A stretch of DNA of 64,000 nucleotides from Paenibacillus wynnii. Lineage in GTDB: Bacteria > Bacillota > Bacilli > Paenibacillales > Paenibacillaceae. The notes under the pieces were generated by a model. That model searched no databases, was not told the DNA's origin, and saw nothing but the letters and a program-made list of their open reading frames with translations. Where the stretch lies: positions 2,108,001-2,172,000 of the forward strand of contig NZ_JQCR01000003.1 of the NCBI RefSeq assembly GCF_000757885.1. Direction: 5' to 3'. This document shows, piece after piece, positions 50,371-60,388 of this stretch. The position numbers and the translations under genes were made by a program. Position 1 is the stretch's first letter; each line of letters starts with the position of its first letter.

Positions 50371-51885
50371 CTAATCACTTCTTACTGCGCTTTTCTGAAG
50401 CCAACCGTTCTCCAAATCGAAGGACATCTGGGGATTCTTTTTCAGCTGCAGCAGCATGGTATTCCCCTGCTTCTCCCATGCTTTTAGCGCATTAGAGACT
50501 GTTCTTTTTCCTTGGAGGACTTCAATGAACAATTGTCGTCCCGCATCACTAACCTGACCAATTGCCGGCTTCTGGGTAAGCAAGGCATCCATTTTCGGAT
50601 CATTTGGGGCCAGAGGCTGCAGAGTATAAAAAGGCTCTAAGTTCACATTCGTTTCCTTAGAAGTAATATATTCCTTACGCGAGGTCAGTTCATAACGGTT
50701 ATGTGCTTTGATCTTGGCAACTTCCTTGCTGTTCACAAATTTAATAAAATCCCAAGCATCCTCTGGATTGGTAGCAGTAGTTCCGATAGCCATCATCGAG
50801 CCAAGCCAAGTTCCCACAGCAACACCCGGTTTCTCTACATAGGTTGGAACCGTCACTACTCCCCAGTCCACAGGCTTGTAATTTTTAATTTTGGAGACAT
50901 TCCTTTGGACGGAGTTCAACTCATTTATATAACCGTATTCTGCGACAACCATCGAAGCTTTGCTCGTGAGGAACAAGTCCCCTTGAACCGGGCTATAGGG
51001 CATGCCATCAGTCCACATAAATTCCTGACTATCCAGTCCAGGCACCGTTTGCTTCTTAACCAATCCGCTATAGGTAGTCCATGCTTTACTCCACTGGGCA
51101 TTGTTCACGGTCATTTTCTCACCCTTATTGTCGTACTGGGTAAGCTTAAGGGGAGAGACATAGGTCTGCATATCCCAGAATGGATCAGCCAAGTAACGAT
51201 TCATCGAGAACCCGTAAACACGGCTCTCTTTTTTCTTGGAAACCTTTGTAACCTTGGCAGCGAGAGTGAACATTTCATCCCATGTCATCCCATTAGTTGG
51301 ATAAGACACTTTCGCGGCATCAAAAACTTTTTTATTGTAATAAAGTGCACTTGAGGAAAAGGTTGGGGCCAGTGCGAACAGATTACCTCCGCCAAGCTCG
51401 CGGATTCCATTTAGCATAGTAGGAGCCATTGTGCTTATATCGTACTGATCCCGGTCAATGAGAGGCTGCAAGGGTACCACAAGATTGTTCTCAGCAAGAC
51501 TTTTCAATAACTGACTGTCTCCTATGATTACATCAACCGGATGTTCCCCGCCCATAATTCCGCGAATACTTCCTAGGTTATCCGTGTTTGGCTGCGGAAA
51601 AGCACTGCTGAATCGAAGCTCACTAGCATCGATTGCAGGTACGAGTTCCAACTTGATTTCAGGATGCTGCAGCTCATACATATCAGTGAATTGCTGGCGG
51701 AAATAAGTGTCATCTTCTCCGCTCCAGAGGCTTCCAATGCGCAGCACACGTTGCTCCTGCGGAGCCTTCAAGGGTTCAGCCCACACCGTATTCCATCCCT
51801 CAGATGCCAGCGGCAGCAGTAGCACAGCACAGATGCTAAGGCTCACCAGACGTACCAGCGTCCGTTTCTTTTTACTTGTATTCAT
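50371..51885 (-). CDS. Extracellular solute-binding protein, ABC-type sugar
   Basis: A 504-residue family-1 solute-binding protein. It has a signal peptide (MNTSKKKRTLVRLVSLSICA to about VWAEP) and the bacterial SBP pattern TDMYELQHPEIKLELVPA, NGMTWDEMFTLAAKVTK and DAWDFIKFVNSKEVAK. No lipobox Cys is present, so it may be released or held otherwise, which is unusual in Gram-positives. No permease or ATPase gene lies near. The start at 51885 follows GGGAGGGTAAAAC. Confidence 0.85.
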   Translation of the reverse strand: MNTSKKKRTLVRLVSLSICAVLLLPLASEGWNTVWAEPLKAPQEQRVLRIGSLWSGEDDTYFRQQFTDMYELQHPEIKLELVPAIDASELRFSSAFPQPNTDNLGSIRGIMGGEHPVDVIIGDSQLLKSLAENNLVVPLQPLIDRDQYDISTMAPTMLNGIRELGGGNLFALAPTFSSSALYYNKKVFDAAKVSYPTNGMTWDEMFTLAAKVTKVSKKKESRVYGFSMNRYLADPFWDMQTYVSPLKLTQYDNKGEKMTVNNAQWSKAWTTYSGLVKKQTVPGLDSQEFMWTDGMPYSPVQGDLFLTSKASMVVAEYGYINELNSVQRNVSKIKNYKPVDWGVVTVPTYVEKPGVAVGTWLGSMMAIGTTATNPEDAWDFIKFVNSKEVAKIKAHNRYELTSRKEYITSKETNVNLEPFYTLQPLAPNDPKMDALLTQKPAIGQVSDAGRQLFIEVLQGKRTVSNALKAWEKQGNTMLLQLKKNPQMSFDLENGWLQKSAVRSD

Positions 51886-52072
51886 AAGTTTTACCCTCCC
51901 GAAAAATAATCGTTCCATGTCCTTCTAAAAGGCTATAAAGCGACTCCTTAATTTGGATTATAAAGGTTTTCGCTGGAGTGTAAGTTACAGGCTGTTTAAA
52001 GTTAAACTACGATTTGGTCATGTTATTTCCAGTATTTGAGATCAGAGATTTATAATCTACCTCCATTTCGCA

Positions 52073-52102
52073 AGAAAAACCCTGCACCATAAGGTGAGGG
52101 TC
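52073..52102 (-). terminator. pyr operon terminator
   Basis: Minus strand ACCCTCACC TTAT GGTGCAGGGT then TTTTCTTG, past the pyrE stop. Confidence 0.85.
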
Positions 52103-52147
52103 ATTCAGTAGACTTCTATATTAGGAGATCAGAATGATAGGTATTCC

Positions 52148-52789
52148 TTACACACCAAATGCCGCCGGATCTTTTCTCCAGGAGCGAAGCAATTCTACAT
52201 CATTTTCGGCAATCTTACCCTGAGTTAGCGCTACATCAATCAAGGTATTGTAGTTAGATAAACTGTGCAGGGGGACTCCTGCGGCCGTAAAAGCTTCAGT
52301 AGCACGATCCAGCTCATAACTGAAGATAGCCAGGACAGCCAAGGGATTACCTCCAGCTTCTTGCACGGCCTGCGCTGCTTTGATCGAGCTTCCGCCGGTT
52401 GAGATCAGATCCTCGATAACGATAACCTTTTGTCCGGATGCAATAAGACCTTCAATCTGGTTTTGCTTCCCATGTCCCTTAGCCTTATCACGGATATAAG
52501 CCATCGGTAGATTCAGCTTCTGTGCAACCCATGCGGCATGGGGGATGCCGGCAGTTGCTGTGCCTGCGATCACTTCAGCATCTGGATACTGACTGGTAAT
52601 TAACTCAGCAAAGGCATCGGCAATATAATTGCGAACCTCAGGGTAGGACATAGTCAGGCGATTATCACAATAGATCGGGGATTTAATCCCGGAGGTCCAT
52701 GTAAAAGGCTCCTGGGGACGTAGTGCTACCGCTCCGATATTTAGTAAATAGGCAGCGATTTGTTCACTTTTATTCAATAATGAGCTCAT
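52148..52789 (-). CDS. pyrE: Orotate phosphoribosyltransferase
   Basis: PyrE joins orotate to PRPP to give OMP. The 213-residue product has the PRPP-binding loop KVIVIEDLISTGGSSIKAAQ, the catalytic Lys region AYIRDKAKGHGKQNQIEG and the orotate motif TSGIKSPIYCDNRLTMSYP. Last gene of the operon; its start overlaps the pyrF stop by four bases. Confidence 0.97.
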   Translation of the reverse strand: MSSLLNKSEQIAAYLLNIGAVALRPQEPFTWTSGIKSPIYCDNRLTMSYPEVRNYIADAFAELITSQYPDAEVIAGTATAGIPHAAWVAQKLNLPMAYIRDKAKGHGKQNQIEGLIASGQKVIVIEDLISTGGSSIKAAQAVQEAGGNPLAVLAIFSYELDRATEAFTAAGVPLHSLSNYNTLIDVALTQGKIAENDVELLRSWRKDPAAFGV

Positions 52790-53535
52790 GCCTGTGTCAT
52801 CTCCTCAATGATATTTAGTGCGGCTTGGCGCGGATCTTCCGCTCCTGTAATAGGTCGTCCTATCACTAGATAATGGCTGCCTTGCCGTATAGCTTGTCCC
52901 GGTGTCATCACACGGGATTGGTCGTCCATGGATGACCCTGCCGGTCGGATCCCCGGTGTAACTGTACAGAAGGCCGGACCACAGGCTGCAGCAATTGCAG
53001 CGGATTCCTGGGGTGATGCCACAACACCGTCCAATCCTGCTTCGGCCGCTAGTTTGGCGTATCGCACGACCGTATCCGTAACGTTGCCGGATATACCGAT
53101 CTCGCTGTTCATGACCTCCTGGCTCGTGCTGGTTAGCTGTGTGACTGCGATAATCAGCGGCATGCTTAGCGAAGGATTGTTGCTTACCGCAGCTGCTGCT
53201 CCAGTGCGGGCCGCCGCCATCATGGCTGAACCGCCGGAGGCATGGACATTAAACATATCTGCTCCAAGCTGAGTCAGGCTCTCTGCGCCACCTTTAACCG
53301 TATTGGGGATATCATGCATTTTGAGATCTACAAATACGGAATATCCGCGGCGCTTCAAATCTTTAATAAAATCGGGACCAGCCGCATAAAAAAGCTGCAT
53401 CCCCACCTTCATATAGCAGGGAATTCCTTCCAGATTGTTAATCAACAGACTCGCCTGTTCAGCATTAGGATAATCCAAAGGAATCATAATTCGCTTCGCC
53501 ATAGCTTTTTGTTCCAAGGTAAGCTCTTGTACCAT
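52786..53535 (-). CDS. pyrF: Orotidine 5'-phosphate decarboxylase
   Basis: PyrF decarboxylates OMP to UMP. The 249-residue barrel has IMIPLDYPNAEQ, the catalytic cluster VFVDLKMHDIPNTVKGGAES (Lys and Asp) and TPGIRPAGSSMDDQSRVMTP. AGGAG stands six bases before the ATG. It follows carB after about 120 bases. Confidence 0.97.
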   Translation of the reverse strand: MVQELTLEQKAMAKRIMIPLDYPNAEQASLLINNLEGIPCYMKVGMQLFYAAGPDFIKDLKRRGYSVFVDLKMHDIPNTVKGGAESLTQLGADMFNVHASGGSAMMAAARTGAAAAVSNNPSLSMPLIIAVTQLTSTSQEVMNSEIGISGNVTDTVVRYAKLAAEAGLDGVVASPQESAAIAAACGPAFCTVTPGIRPAGSSMDDQSRVMTPGQAIRQGSHYLVIGRPITGAEDPRQAALNIIEEMTQA

Positions 53536-53593
53536 ACAGCACTCCTATCCGGTGCGACTGCGCCGCAATTTTCTTTTAGACCCTAGGCATAGC

Positions 53594-53625
53594 GGAACGG
53601 TCTGCGAATAGTCGCAAACCGTTCC
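53594..53625 (-). other. Perfect inter-gene hairpin between carB and pyrF
   Basis: GGAACGGTTTGCGA CTAT TCGCAGACCGTTCC is a 14-base stem without a T run. It is where pyrK and pyrD are found in B. subtilis. It may protect or process the message or be a decayed terminator. Confidence 0.6.
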
Positions 53626-53656
53626 TGTTATTTCGTTCACCTATGACTTGTTGTGG

Positions 53657-56600
53657 TTAAATTTGTCCTACAAAAGCAGGCATAGCTTCGGATGAGAAGT
53701 TTATCGTCTGAAGCATAATCAGGAGTGCTCTTACTGTATCCAGGGATGTCATACATACGACACCGTTCTCTACCGCTTCACGGCGGATACGGAATCCGTC
53801 GCGCTCTGGTGTTTTGCCCTTGGTTAATGTGTTAAAGACAAAGTTAGCTTTACCGCCGCGGATGAGGTCAAGAATGGTTGGTTCTCCTTCATCGAGCTTG
53901 TTAACGTTCATTACGTTCAGGCCTGCTTCTTCAAGCGCTGTTGCGGTTCCACCCGTTGCAATGATCTTATAACCCATAGCATGGAAGCCTTTCATGAGAT
54001 CAACGGCTTCAGCTTTGTCTTTATCTGCCACGGTTACGATGATCGCGCCTGTAGCCGGAATCTTCATTCCTGCTCCAATCAGACCTTTATACAACGCCTT
54101 GGCGTACAGTTTATCACGTCCCATAACTTCACCAGTCGACTTCATTTCAGGTCCCAAAGTAGGTTCTACTCTACGTAATTTGGCAAAAGAGAACACCGGT
54201 ACTTTTACCGATACATAGTCACTTTCAGGCCATAGGCCTTCTACATAACCGTCGTCTTTCAACTTGCTGCCGAGAATGATTTTTGTAGCCAAGTGAGCCA
54301 TAGGAATTCCTGTCACCTTACTCAGGAAAGGAACTGTCCGTGAGGAACGCGGATTCACTTCGATTACATACACTTCATTTTGATGTATGACAAACTGGAT
54401 GTTGACCAGTCCGATGGTTTTCAGTTCTTTGGCAATCTTGATCGTAATGTCCGCGATCTTCTGCTTCAAGCCTTCATCCAGATATTGTGGAGGGTATACG
54501 GCTATCGAGTCACCGGAGTGGACACCAGCACGTTCTACGTGCTCCATGATACCCGGAATAACAACCGTATCACCATCGCAAATCGCATCGACTTCAACCT
54601 CTTTACCGAGCATGTAACGGTCAATCAATACCGGATGCTCCGGGTTCACCTTAACCGCTTCTACCATATAGCTAAGCAGTTCCGTGTCATTGTAGACAAT
54701 TTCCATGGCGCGTCCGCCCAATACATAGGAAGGACGTACCAGTACAGGATAACCGAGATCTTGTGCAGTCTGTACAGCATCATCTATCGAATCAACCGTC
54801 TTGCCTTTAGGTTGTGCCACATCAAGACGGGACAGCAGTGCTTCGAACTTCTTACGGTTCTCGGCTTCATCGATACTTTCCAGACTGGTTCCAAGGATAT
54901 TAACGCCGGCTGCACTGAGCGGTGCCGCAAGGTTAATGGCTGTCTGTCCACCGAACTGAACGATAACTCCGATCGGATTCTCTTGGGCAATAACGTTCAT
55001 TACATCTTCAAAGAATAACGGTTCAAAATACAAGCGGTCCGAAGTATTGAAGTCCGTTGATACCGTCTCTGGATTGTTGTTGATAATTACGGCTTCGTAG
55101 CCTGCCTTTTGGATAGCCCATACTGCATGCACAGTAGAGTAGTCAAATTCAATTCCTTGACCGATCCGGATAGGGCCTGATCCAAGTACGATGACTTTTT
55201 GCTTGTCGGAATGGATGACCTCATTCTCCGTCTCATAGGTTGAGTAATAATATGGTGTGGAGGCCTCAAATTCAGCCGCACAGGTATCTACCATTTTGAA
55301 GACAGGTGTCAGTCCTTGCTTCAGGCGGAATACCCGAACCTCGGATTCTTTGGTTTCTTCGCCGTCAGGATATGCTTGTGCACGGATTTCTGCAATGGCC
55401 CGATCCGTAAAGCCTCTACGCTTAGCTTGATACAAAGTCTCCGGGGACAAGCTTACCTCACCGCGGATGACATCTTCAAATTGGATCAACCCTTCGATCT
55501 TGGAAAGGAACCACCAATCAATGTTCGTGATATCCTGAACTTCTTGTAATCCATAGCCGCGGCGGAACGCTTCTGCGATCAGGAATATGCGCTCATCATC
55601 CGCTTTCGCCAAGCGTTCACGGAGGACACTCTCTTCCAGAATATCCGTACCCGGCAGGTAGAAACGGTGAACACCAATTTCCAAGGAACGGATGGCTTTA
55701 TGAATCGACTCTTCAAAAGTTCGGCCAATAGCCATAACCTCACCAGTTGCCTTCATTTGTGTACCGAGCTTCCGGTTCGCATAGATGAACTTATCAAAAG
55801 GCCAGCGCGGAATTTTACTTACGATGTAGTCTAGTGTTGGTTCAAAGCAAGCATATGTCTGTCCGGTAACCGGATTAACAATCTCATCCAAGGTATAACC
55901 CAGTGCGATTTTAGCAGCCATTTTAGCGATCGGATAGCCCGTAGCCTTCGAAGCCAGCGCCGAGGAACGGCTGACACGCGGATTTACTTCAATGACATAG
56001 TATTGATAGCTTTGCGGATCAAGTGCGAATTGTACGTTACAACCGCCTTCTATATTAAGCGCACGAATAATTTTGAGTGAAGCACTGCGAAGCATTTGAT
56101 ATTCACGATCAGAGAGGGTTTGGCTCGGTGCAACAACGATACTGTCACCTGTATGAATCCCAACCGGATCAAAGTTCTCCATGTTGCAGACAACGATGCA
56201 GTTGTCGTTCGCATCACGCATAACCTCGTATTCAACTTCCTTCATGCCGGCAATACTCTTCTCGACCAGACATTGACCGATCGGGCTATAACGAATGCCC
56301 GCTTTAACCGTCTCTCGAAGTTCTTCTTCATTGTCACAAATCCCGCCGCCGGTTCCGCCAAGGGTATAAGCCGGACGCACGATCAACGGATAGCCAATTC
56401 CTGACGCGAATTCAAGGGCTTCCTCCAAGGTGGTGATAATGGAGCTTTCAGGTACAGGCTGATCCAGTTCGCGCATCAGATCACGGAACAAATCACGATC
56501 CTCTGCCTTCTCAATGGATTCAAGCTGCGTACCCAGCAGTTTTACATTCTCCTTCTCGAGGACACCTGCACGGGCCAATTCTACAGCCATATTCAGGCCG

Positions 56601-56881
56601 GTCTGCCCGCCTAGCGTTGGGAGCAATCCATCGGGGCGCTCTTGACGGATAATGGCAGTTACAAATTCTAGGGTAATCGGCTCGATATACACTTTATCAG
56701 CCATATTCGTATCCGTCATGATGGTCGCAGGGTTACTGTTAATCAGAACGACCTCAACGCCTTCTTCTTTCAGCGCTTGGCAGGCTTGAGTTCCTGCGTA
56801 GTCAAATTCGGCAGCCTGCCCAATAACAATTGGACCGGATCCGATTACGAGTATTTTCTTGAGCTTATCGTTCTTTGGCAT
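53657..56881 (-). CDS. carB: Carbamoyl-phosphate synthase large subunit
   Basis: CarB makes carbamoyl phosphate from the ammonia supplied by CarA, bicarbonate and two ATP. The 1074-residue length matches the family. Two homologous ATP-grasp halves begin VIGSGPIVIGQAAEFDYAGT and VLGSGPIRIGQGIEFDYST, each with EVNPRVSRSSALASK-type metal sites, and the C-terminal allosteric domain follows (VDLMKGFHAMGYKIIATGGT). It starts two bases after the carA stop, so translation is coupled. Confidence 0.98.
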   Translation of the reverse strand: MPKNDKLKKILVIGSGPIVIGQAAEFDYAGTQACQALKEEGVEVVLINSNPATIMTDTNMADKVYIEPITLEFVTAIIRQERPDGLLPTLGGQTGLNMAVELARAGVLEKENVKLLGTQLESIEKAEDRDLFRDLMRELDQPVPESSIITTLEEALEFASGIGYPLIVRPAYTLGGTGGGICDNEEELRETVKAGIRYSPIGQCLVEKSIAGMKEVEYEVMRDANDNCIVVCNMENFDPVGIHTGDSIVVAPSQTLSDREYQMLRSASLKIIRALNIEGGCNVQFALDPQSYQYYVIEVNPRVSRSSALASKATGYPIAKMAAKIALGYTLDEIVNPVTGQTYACFEPTLDYIVSKIPRWPFDKFIYANRKLGTQMKATGEVMAIGRTFEESIHKAIRSLEIGVHRFYLPGTDILEESVLRERLAKADDERIFLIAEAFRRGYGLQEVQDITNIDWWFLSKIEGLIQFEDVIRGEVSLSPETLYQAKRRGFTDRAIAEIRAQAYPDGEETKESEVRVFRLKQGLTPVFKMVDTCAAEFEASTPYYYSTYETENEVIHSDKQKVIVLGSGPIRIGQGIEFDYSTVHAVWAIQKAGYEAVIINNNPETVSTDFNTSDRLYFEPLFFEDVMNVIAQENPIGVIVQFGGQTAINLAAPLSAAGVNILGTSLESIDEAENRKKFEALLSRLDVAQPKGKTVDSIDDAVQTAQDLGYPVLVRPSYVLGGRAMEIVYNDTELLSYMVEAVKVNPEHPVLIDRYMLGKEVEVDAICDGDTVVIPGIMEHVERAGVHSGDSIAVYPPQYLDEGLKQKIADITIKIAKELKTIGLVNIQFVIHQNEVYVIEVNPRSSRTVPFLSKVTGIPMAHLATKIILGSKLKDDGYVEGLWPESDYVSVKVPVFSFAKLRRVEPTLGPEMKSTGEVMGRDKLYAKALYKGLIGAGMKIPATGAIIVTVADKDKAEAVDLMKGFHAMGYKIIATGGTATALEEAGLNVMNVNKLDEGEPTILDLIRGGKANFVFNTLTKGKTPERDGFRIRREAVENGVVCMTSLDTVRALLIMLQTINFSSEAMPAFVGQI

Positions 56882-56882
56882 G

Positions 56883-58061
56883 TTATATTGCTCCTTTCAC
56901 GGCTTCAAGCTGTGGTGTTGGTTTCGGCGCCGTGATTCTGGCGTTTGCTGCAAGCTGTGCCTGACGGGAGATTACTGGAGTTTTAGCTTTATGGTCAGCG
57001 ATCATTTGCAAGAAACGGTCGAATAAGTAGCTACTGTCATGCGGGCCCGGTGCCGCTTCTGGATGATACTGTACGGAAAATGCTGGATAGCGGGTATGTT
57101 TAAGTCCTTCGACCGTTTTATCATTGTTATTAATATGTGTTACTTCCAGGTCTGTATTTTCCACAGAATTCTCATTTACGGTGAAACCATGGTTTTGGGA
57201 GGTGATGAAGCAGCGTCCGCTTTCCAGTTCTTTTACTGGATGGTTCCCACCGCGGTGACCGAATTTAAGTTTCTCCGTATCCGCACCGCAAGCCAGTGCA
57301 AACAGCTGATGACCCAAGCAGATGCCAAAGATCGGGTATTCACCGAGCAGCTCGGAAATGGTTTGAACAGCGTAAGGCACATCTTTAGGGTCCCCAGGGC
57401 CATTCGAAAGCTGAATGCCATCCGGGTTCAAGCGGCGAATCTCATCCGCGGTTACATCATGAGGTACTACTACAACATCACAACCACGGCTGTTCAATTC
57501 ACGCAGAATGCCCGTTTTTGCACCATAATCTACAAGTACGATCCGTTCTTTACTTCCAGGACTGCTATATGCAGTGGTGGTAGACGTACGGGCAACCTGG
57601 TTGCGCAGCTCCTCAATGGTTGTGTCGCCCATCATTTCCATGAGTTCTTCCACACGCTTGTTAGAGGTAGTAAGGATAGCCTTCATGGTGCCGTAATGAC
57701 GAATAATGCGTGTCAGCATCCGCGTGTCAATCTCACTGATCCCAGGAATGTCGTATTCCTTCAACAGGTCGTCAACACTGTATTCAGATCTCCAGTTACT
57801 TGGGACTGTCTCGTGACGACGCACTACGAAGCCGTGTACAAAAGGACGTACAGATTCAAAGTCATCCCGGGTAATGCCGTAATTTCCAATCAGAGGGTAT
57901 GTCATCGTAACGATTTGACCACAGTAGGAAGGATCCGACAGCACCTCCTGGTAACCTGTAATCCCTGTATTAAACACAACCTCGCCTGTCTTTTCACCCT
58001 CAGCGCCAAATGCGGTACCTGTAAACAGTGTTCCGTCCTGAAGCAGCAATCTCGCTTGCAT
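56883..58061 (-). CDS. carA: Carbamoyl-phosphate synthase small subunit
   Basis: CarA hydrolyses glutamine and feeds ammonia to CarB. The 392-residue product has the N-terminal CPSase small domain (RLLLQDGTLFTGTAFGAEGE) and a class I glutaminase with the nucleophile in FGICLGHQLFALACG and His/Glu in QYHPEAAPGPHDSSYLF. I start at the ATG at 58061, eight bases after AAGGAG; the GTG three codons earlier lies against that site. Confidence 0.97.
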   Translation of the reverse strand: MQARLLLQDGTLFTGTAFGAEGEKTGEVVFNTGITGYQEVLSDPSYCGQIVTMTYPLIGNYGITRDDFESVRPFVHGFVVRRHETVPSNWRSEYSVDDLLKEYDIPGISEIDTRMLTRIIRHYGTMKAILTTSNKRVEELMEMMGDTTIEELRNQVARTSTTTAYSSPGSKERIVLVDYGAKTGILRELNSRGCDVVVVPHDVTADEIRRLNPDGIQLSNGPGDPKDVPYAVQTISELLGEYPIFGICLGHQLFALACGADTEKLKFGHRGGNHPVKELESGRCFITSQNHGFTVNENSVENTDLEVTHINNNDKTVEGLKHTRYPAFSVQYHPEAAPGPHDSSYLFDRFLQMIADHKAKTPVISRQAQLAANARITAPKPTPQLEAVKGAI

Positions 58062-58105
58062 TCCCTTCACTCCTTCTTGTTGTTTCTATAATTAATGTCT
58101 ATTAT

Positions 58106-59383
58106 TTAGTGATTTGCATTCCATACTTCTTTGCCTTCTACCCAAGTCATCACTGGCCAACCTTTAAGCTTCCACCCTGCAAAAGGAGTGTTGCGTCCCT
58201 TGCTTGCGAAGGTTCCAGGATCTACTTCCAATTCCTGCTCCAGATCAATCAGTGTCAAATCTGCAGGAGCTCCGATATCTAGCACACCTGTATTCAAGCG
58301 GAATACCCGGGCCGGATCGGCGGTCATTCTTTGTACCAGCAGGGACAGATCCCATTTACCAGATTCCACAAAAGCTGTATACAACAGCGGGAAGGCCGTC
58401 TCGAAACCAACGATGCCAAAAGGTGCAAGCTGCATGCCTTTGGCTTTCTCTTCCTCGCTATGCGGGGCATGGTCGGTAACAATCATATCCAAGGTACCGT
58501 CCAGCAGCCCTTCGATACAGGCTTCAACATCGCGCCGGGAGCGCAAGGGCGGGTTCATTTTCCAATTGGCGTCCATCCCCGGGATATCTTCTTCGGAGAG
58601 CAGTAAATGGTGCGGACACACCTCAGCAGTTACTTTAATGCCGATTTCTTTAGCTTGACGGATCAGACGAACCGATTGTTCAGTGCTGACATGACATACG
58701 TGGTAGTGAACCCCAGTCGCCTCAGCCAGCAAAATATCACGTCCGACGTGAATCGCTTCGGATTCATTCGGGATGCCCTTCAAACCATGTCGGGTCGCGA
58801 ACTTCCCTTCATTCACACAAGCACCCTCAACCAGCGAATTATCCTCACAGTGTGCAATAACCGGCATATCCAAGGCTGCTGCGATATACATGGCATCCTT
58901 CATCATTTGCGCATTTTGTACACCTACGCCATCATCCGTAAATCCGATTGCCCCCGCTTCCTTCAATGCTGCAAAATCCGTTAACTCTCTGCCCAGCTCA
59001 TTTTTGGTGATTGCTGCATAAGGAAGCACTTTTACCAGACCTGCTTCACGAGCTTTGTCTTTAACAAATTGCACAATCTCAGGCGTGTCTGTTACAGGCC
59101 GTGTATTCGGCATACAGGCGATCGTTGTAAATCCGCCTTTGGCTGCGGAACGGCTTCCAGTTTCCACCGTCTCCTTATGCTCAAAACCAGGTTCGCGAAG
59201 ATGTACATGCATGTCGATCAACCCTGGAATCAACAGCTTTCCTTTGGCATCGATTATTTCTGTGGCCTCGCCGGCCTCTTGATTGCCGTCCAATACAGCA
59301 GAGATTACACCGTCCTGAAGTACAATATGTTTTCGTTCCAGATTACCATCTTTGTTAATAACACTGGCGTTCTTGATAATCAC
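58106..59383 (-). CDS. pyrC: Dihydroorotase
   Basis: PyrC cyclises carbamoyl-aspartate to dihydroorotate. The 425-residue product is a metallo-amidohydrolase: LIDMHVHLREPGFEHKETV (HxH and Asp), VIAHCEDNSLVEG, YHVCHVSTEQSVRLI and MIVTDHAPHSEEEKAKG, giving the zinc ligands of the type I enzyme. The start is a GTG at 59383, eight bases after AAGGAG; 19 further upstream codons lack a site. Confidence 0.96.
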   Translation of the reverse strand: MIIKNASVINKDGNLERKHIVLQDGVISAVLDGNQEAGEATEIIDAKGKLLIPGLIDMHVHLREPGFEHKETVETGSRSAAKGGFTTIACMPNTRPVTDTPEIVQFVKDKAREAGLVKVLPYAAITKNELGRELTDFAALKEAGAIGFTDDGVGVQNAQMMKDAMYIAAALDMPVIAHCEDNSLVEGACVNEGKFATRHGLKGIPNESEAIHVGRDILLAEATGVHYHVCHVSTEQSVRLIRQAKEIGIKVTAEVCPHHLLLSEEDIPGMDANWKMNPPLRSRRDVEACIEGLLDGTLDMIVTDHAPHSEEEKAKGMQLAPFGIVGFETAFPLLYTAFVESGKWDLSLLVQRMTADPARVFRLNTGVLDIGAPADLTLIDLEQELEVDPGTFASKGRNTPFAGWKLKGWPVMTWVEGKEVWNANH

Positions 59384-59478
59384 ATTCAAAACTCCTTTTG
59401 GCCGCGGTAGGCCTCTCGTTATTATATAATAAAAATTCATATTTGTGTATATTTATTAATGACTTTATGTCGGGTTTT

Positions 59479-60387
59479 TTAGAGTACCGCTCTTTCTATA
59501 ACCGCCATTCGTACGGGCACCCCGTTTGCCATCTGCGGAAAAATCCTTGATTTACTGCTTTCGACCACAACATCGTCAATTTCTACATTACGATTTACCG
59601 GAGCCGGATGCATAATGATTGTACCCGCCCCAAGCTTCGCGGCCCGTTCCTCCGTTAGTCCATACTGCCGGCGGTATTCTTCAGCCGATTGAAGCATTCC
59701 AACTGCATGTCGTTCAAGCTGTACCCGAAGCATCATGACCACATCAGCCTTCAGGGCTTCTTCTATAGAAACGTATGGAGCATAAGGCATCAACTCAGGA
59801 GCCTTCATATTCTCCGGCGCACAGAACTGCACCTGTGCACCCATTTTGGTCAGACCCCATAGATTGGACCGTGCCACTCGACTATGCATGATATCACCGA
59901 TGATGGATACCTTTAGGCCTTTTAGCTCCCCAAAAGCTTTAGACATTGTATACATATCAAGCAGCGCCTGAGTCGGGTGTTCGTTATTTCCGTCTCCCGC
60001 ATTGATAAGCGGAATGGATACCTTCTCTGCTAATTGCTGCAAAACTCCTGCTGGCTTCAACCGTATAACTCCGACATCAATACCCATAGATTCCAAAGTT
60101 CGTACGGTGTCGTAGATGGACTCGCCTTTCTCTACACTGGAGGCTGCAGCCGTAAAGTTCAGGACCTGCGCGCCAAGGCGTTTTTCGGCCATTTCAAACG
60201 AGAACCGGGTTCGGGTGCTATTCTCAAAAAACATGTTCGACACAAATTTCGATTCCAGCACTGGTGTTAATTTCACAGCCTGGTTATCCCAATATGCCGT
60301 TCTGTTCAGCAGTTGTACAATCTCTGTCTGACTCAGTTCCCTCAAGCCCAGCAGACTGCGTTCCTTCACCATGGTTGCCGTCATCAT
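59479..60387 (-). CDS. pyrB: Aspartate carbamoyltransferase catalytic subunit
   Basis: PyrB transfers the carbamoyl group to aspartate. The 302-residue product shows the carbamoyl-phosphate motif FFENSTRTRFSFEMAEKRLG, the HPTQALLDMYTMSKAF block, and MHPAPVNRNVEID. No pyrI is present, as usual in Firmicutes. The start at 60387 follows GGGAGG at nine bases; an earlier in-frame start would extend it over the pyrR end. Confidence 0.97.
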   Translation of the reverse strand: MMTATMVKERSLLGLRELSQTEIVQLLNRTAYWDNQAVKLTPVLESKFVSNMFFENSTRTRFSFEMAEKRLGAQVLNFTAAASSVEKGESIYDTVRTLESMGIDVGVIRLKPAGVLQQLAEKVSIPLINAGDGNNEHPTQALLDMYTMSKAFGELKGLKVSIIGDIMHSRVARSNLWGLTKMGAQVQFCAPENMKAPELMPYAPYVSIEEALKADVVMMLRVQLERHAVGMLQSAEEYRRQYGLTEERAAKLGAGTIIMHPAPVNRNVEIDDVVVESSKSRIFPQMANGVPVRMAVIERAVL

Positions 60388-60388
60388 G

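Noticed and set aside
53594..53625. Terminator between carB and pyrF
   Set aside because: The stem is perfect but no T run follows, and pyrF lacks a separate promoter.
54380..55018. Plus-strand frame opposite carB
   Set aside because: Shadow of carB with no protein-like motif.
57039..58091. Long plus-strand frame opposite carA
   Set aside because: It is a shadow of carA; no ribosome binding site and composition follows the opposite strand.
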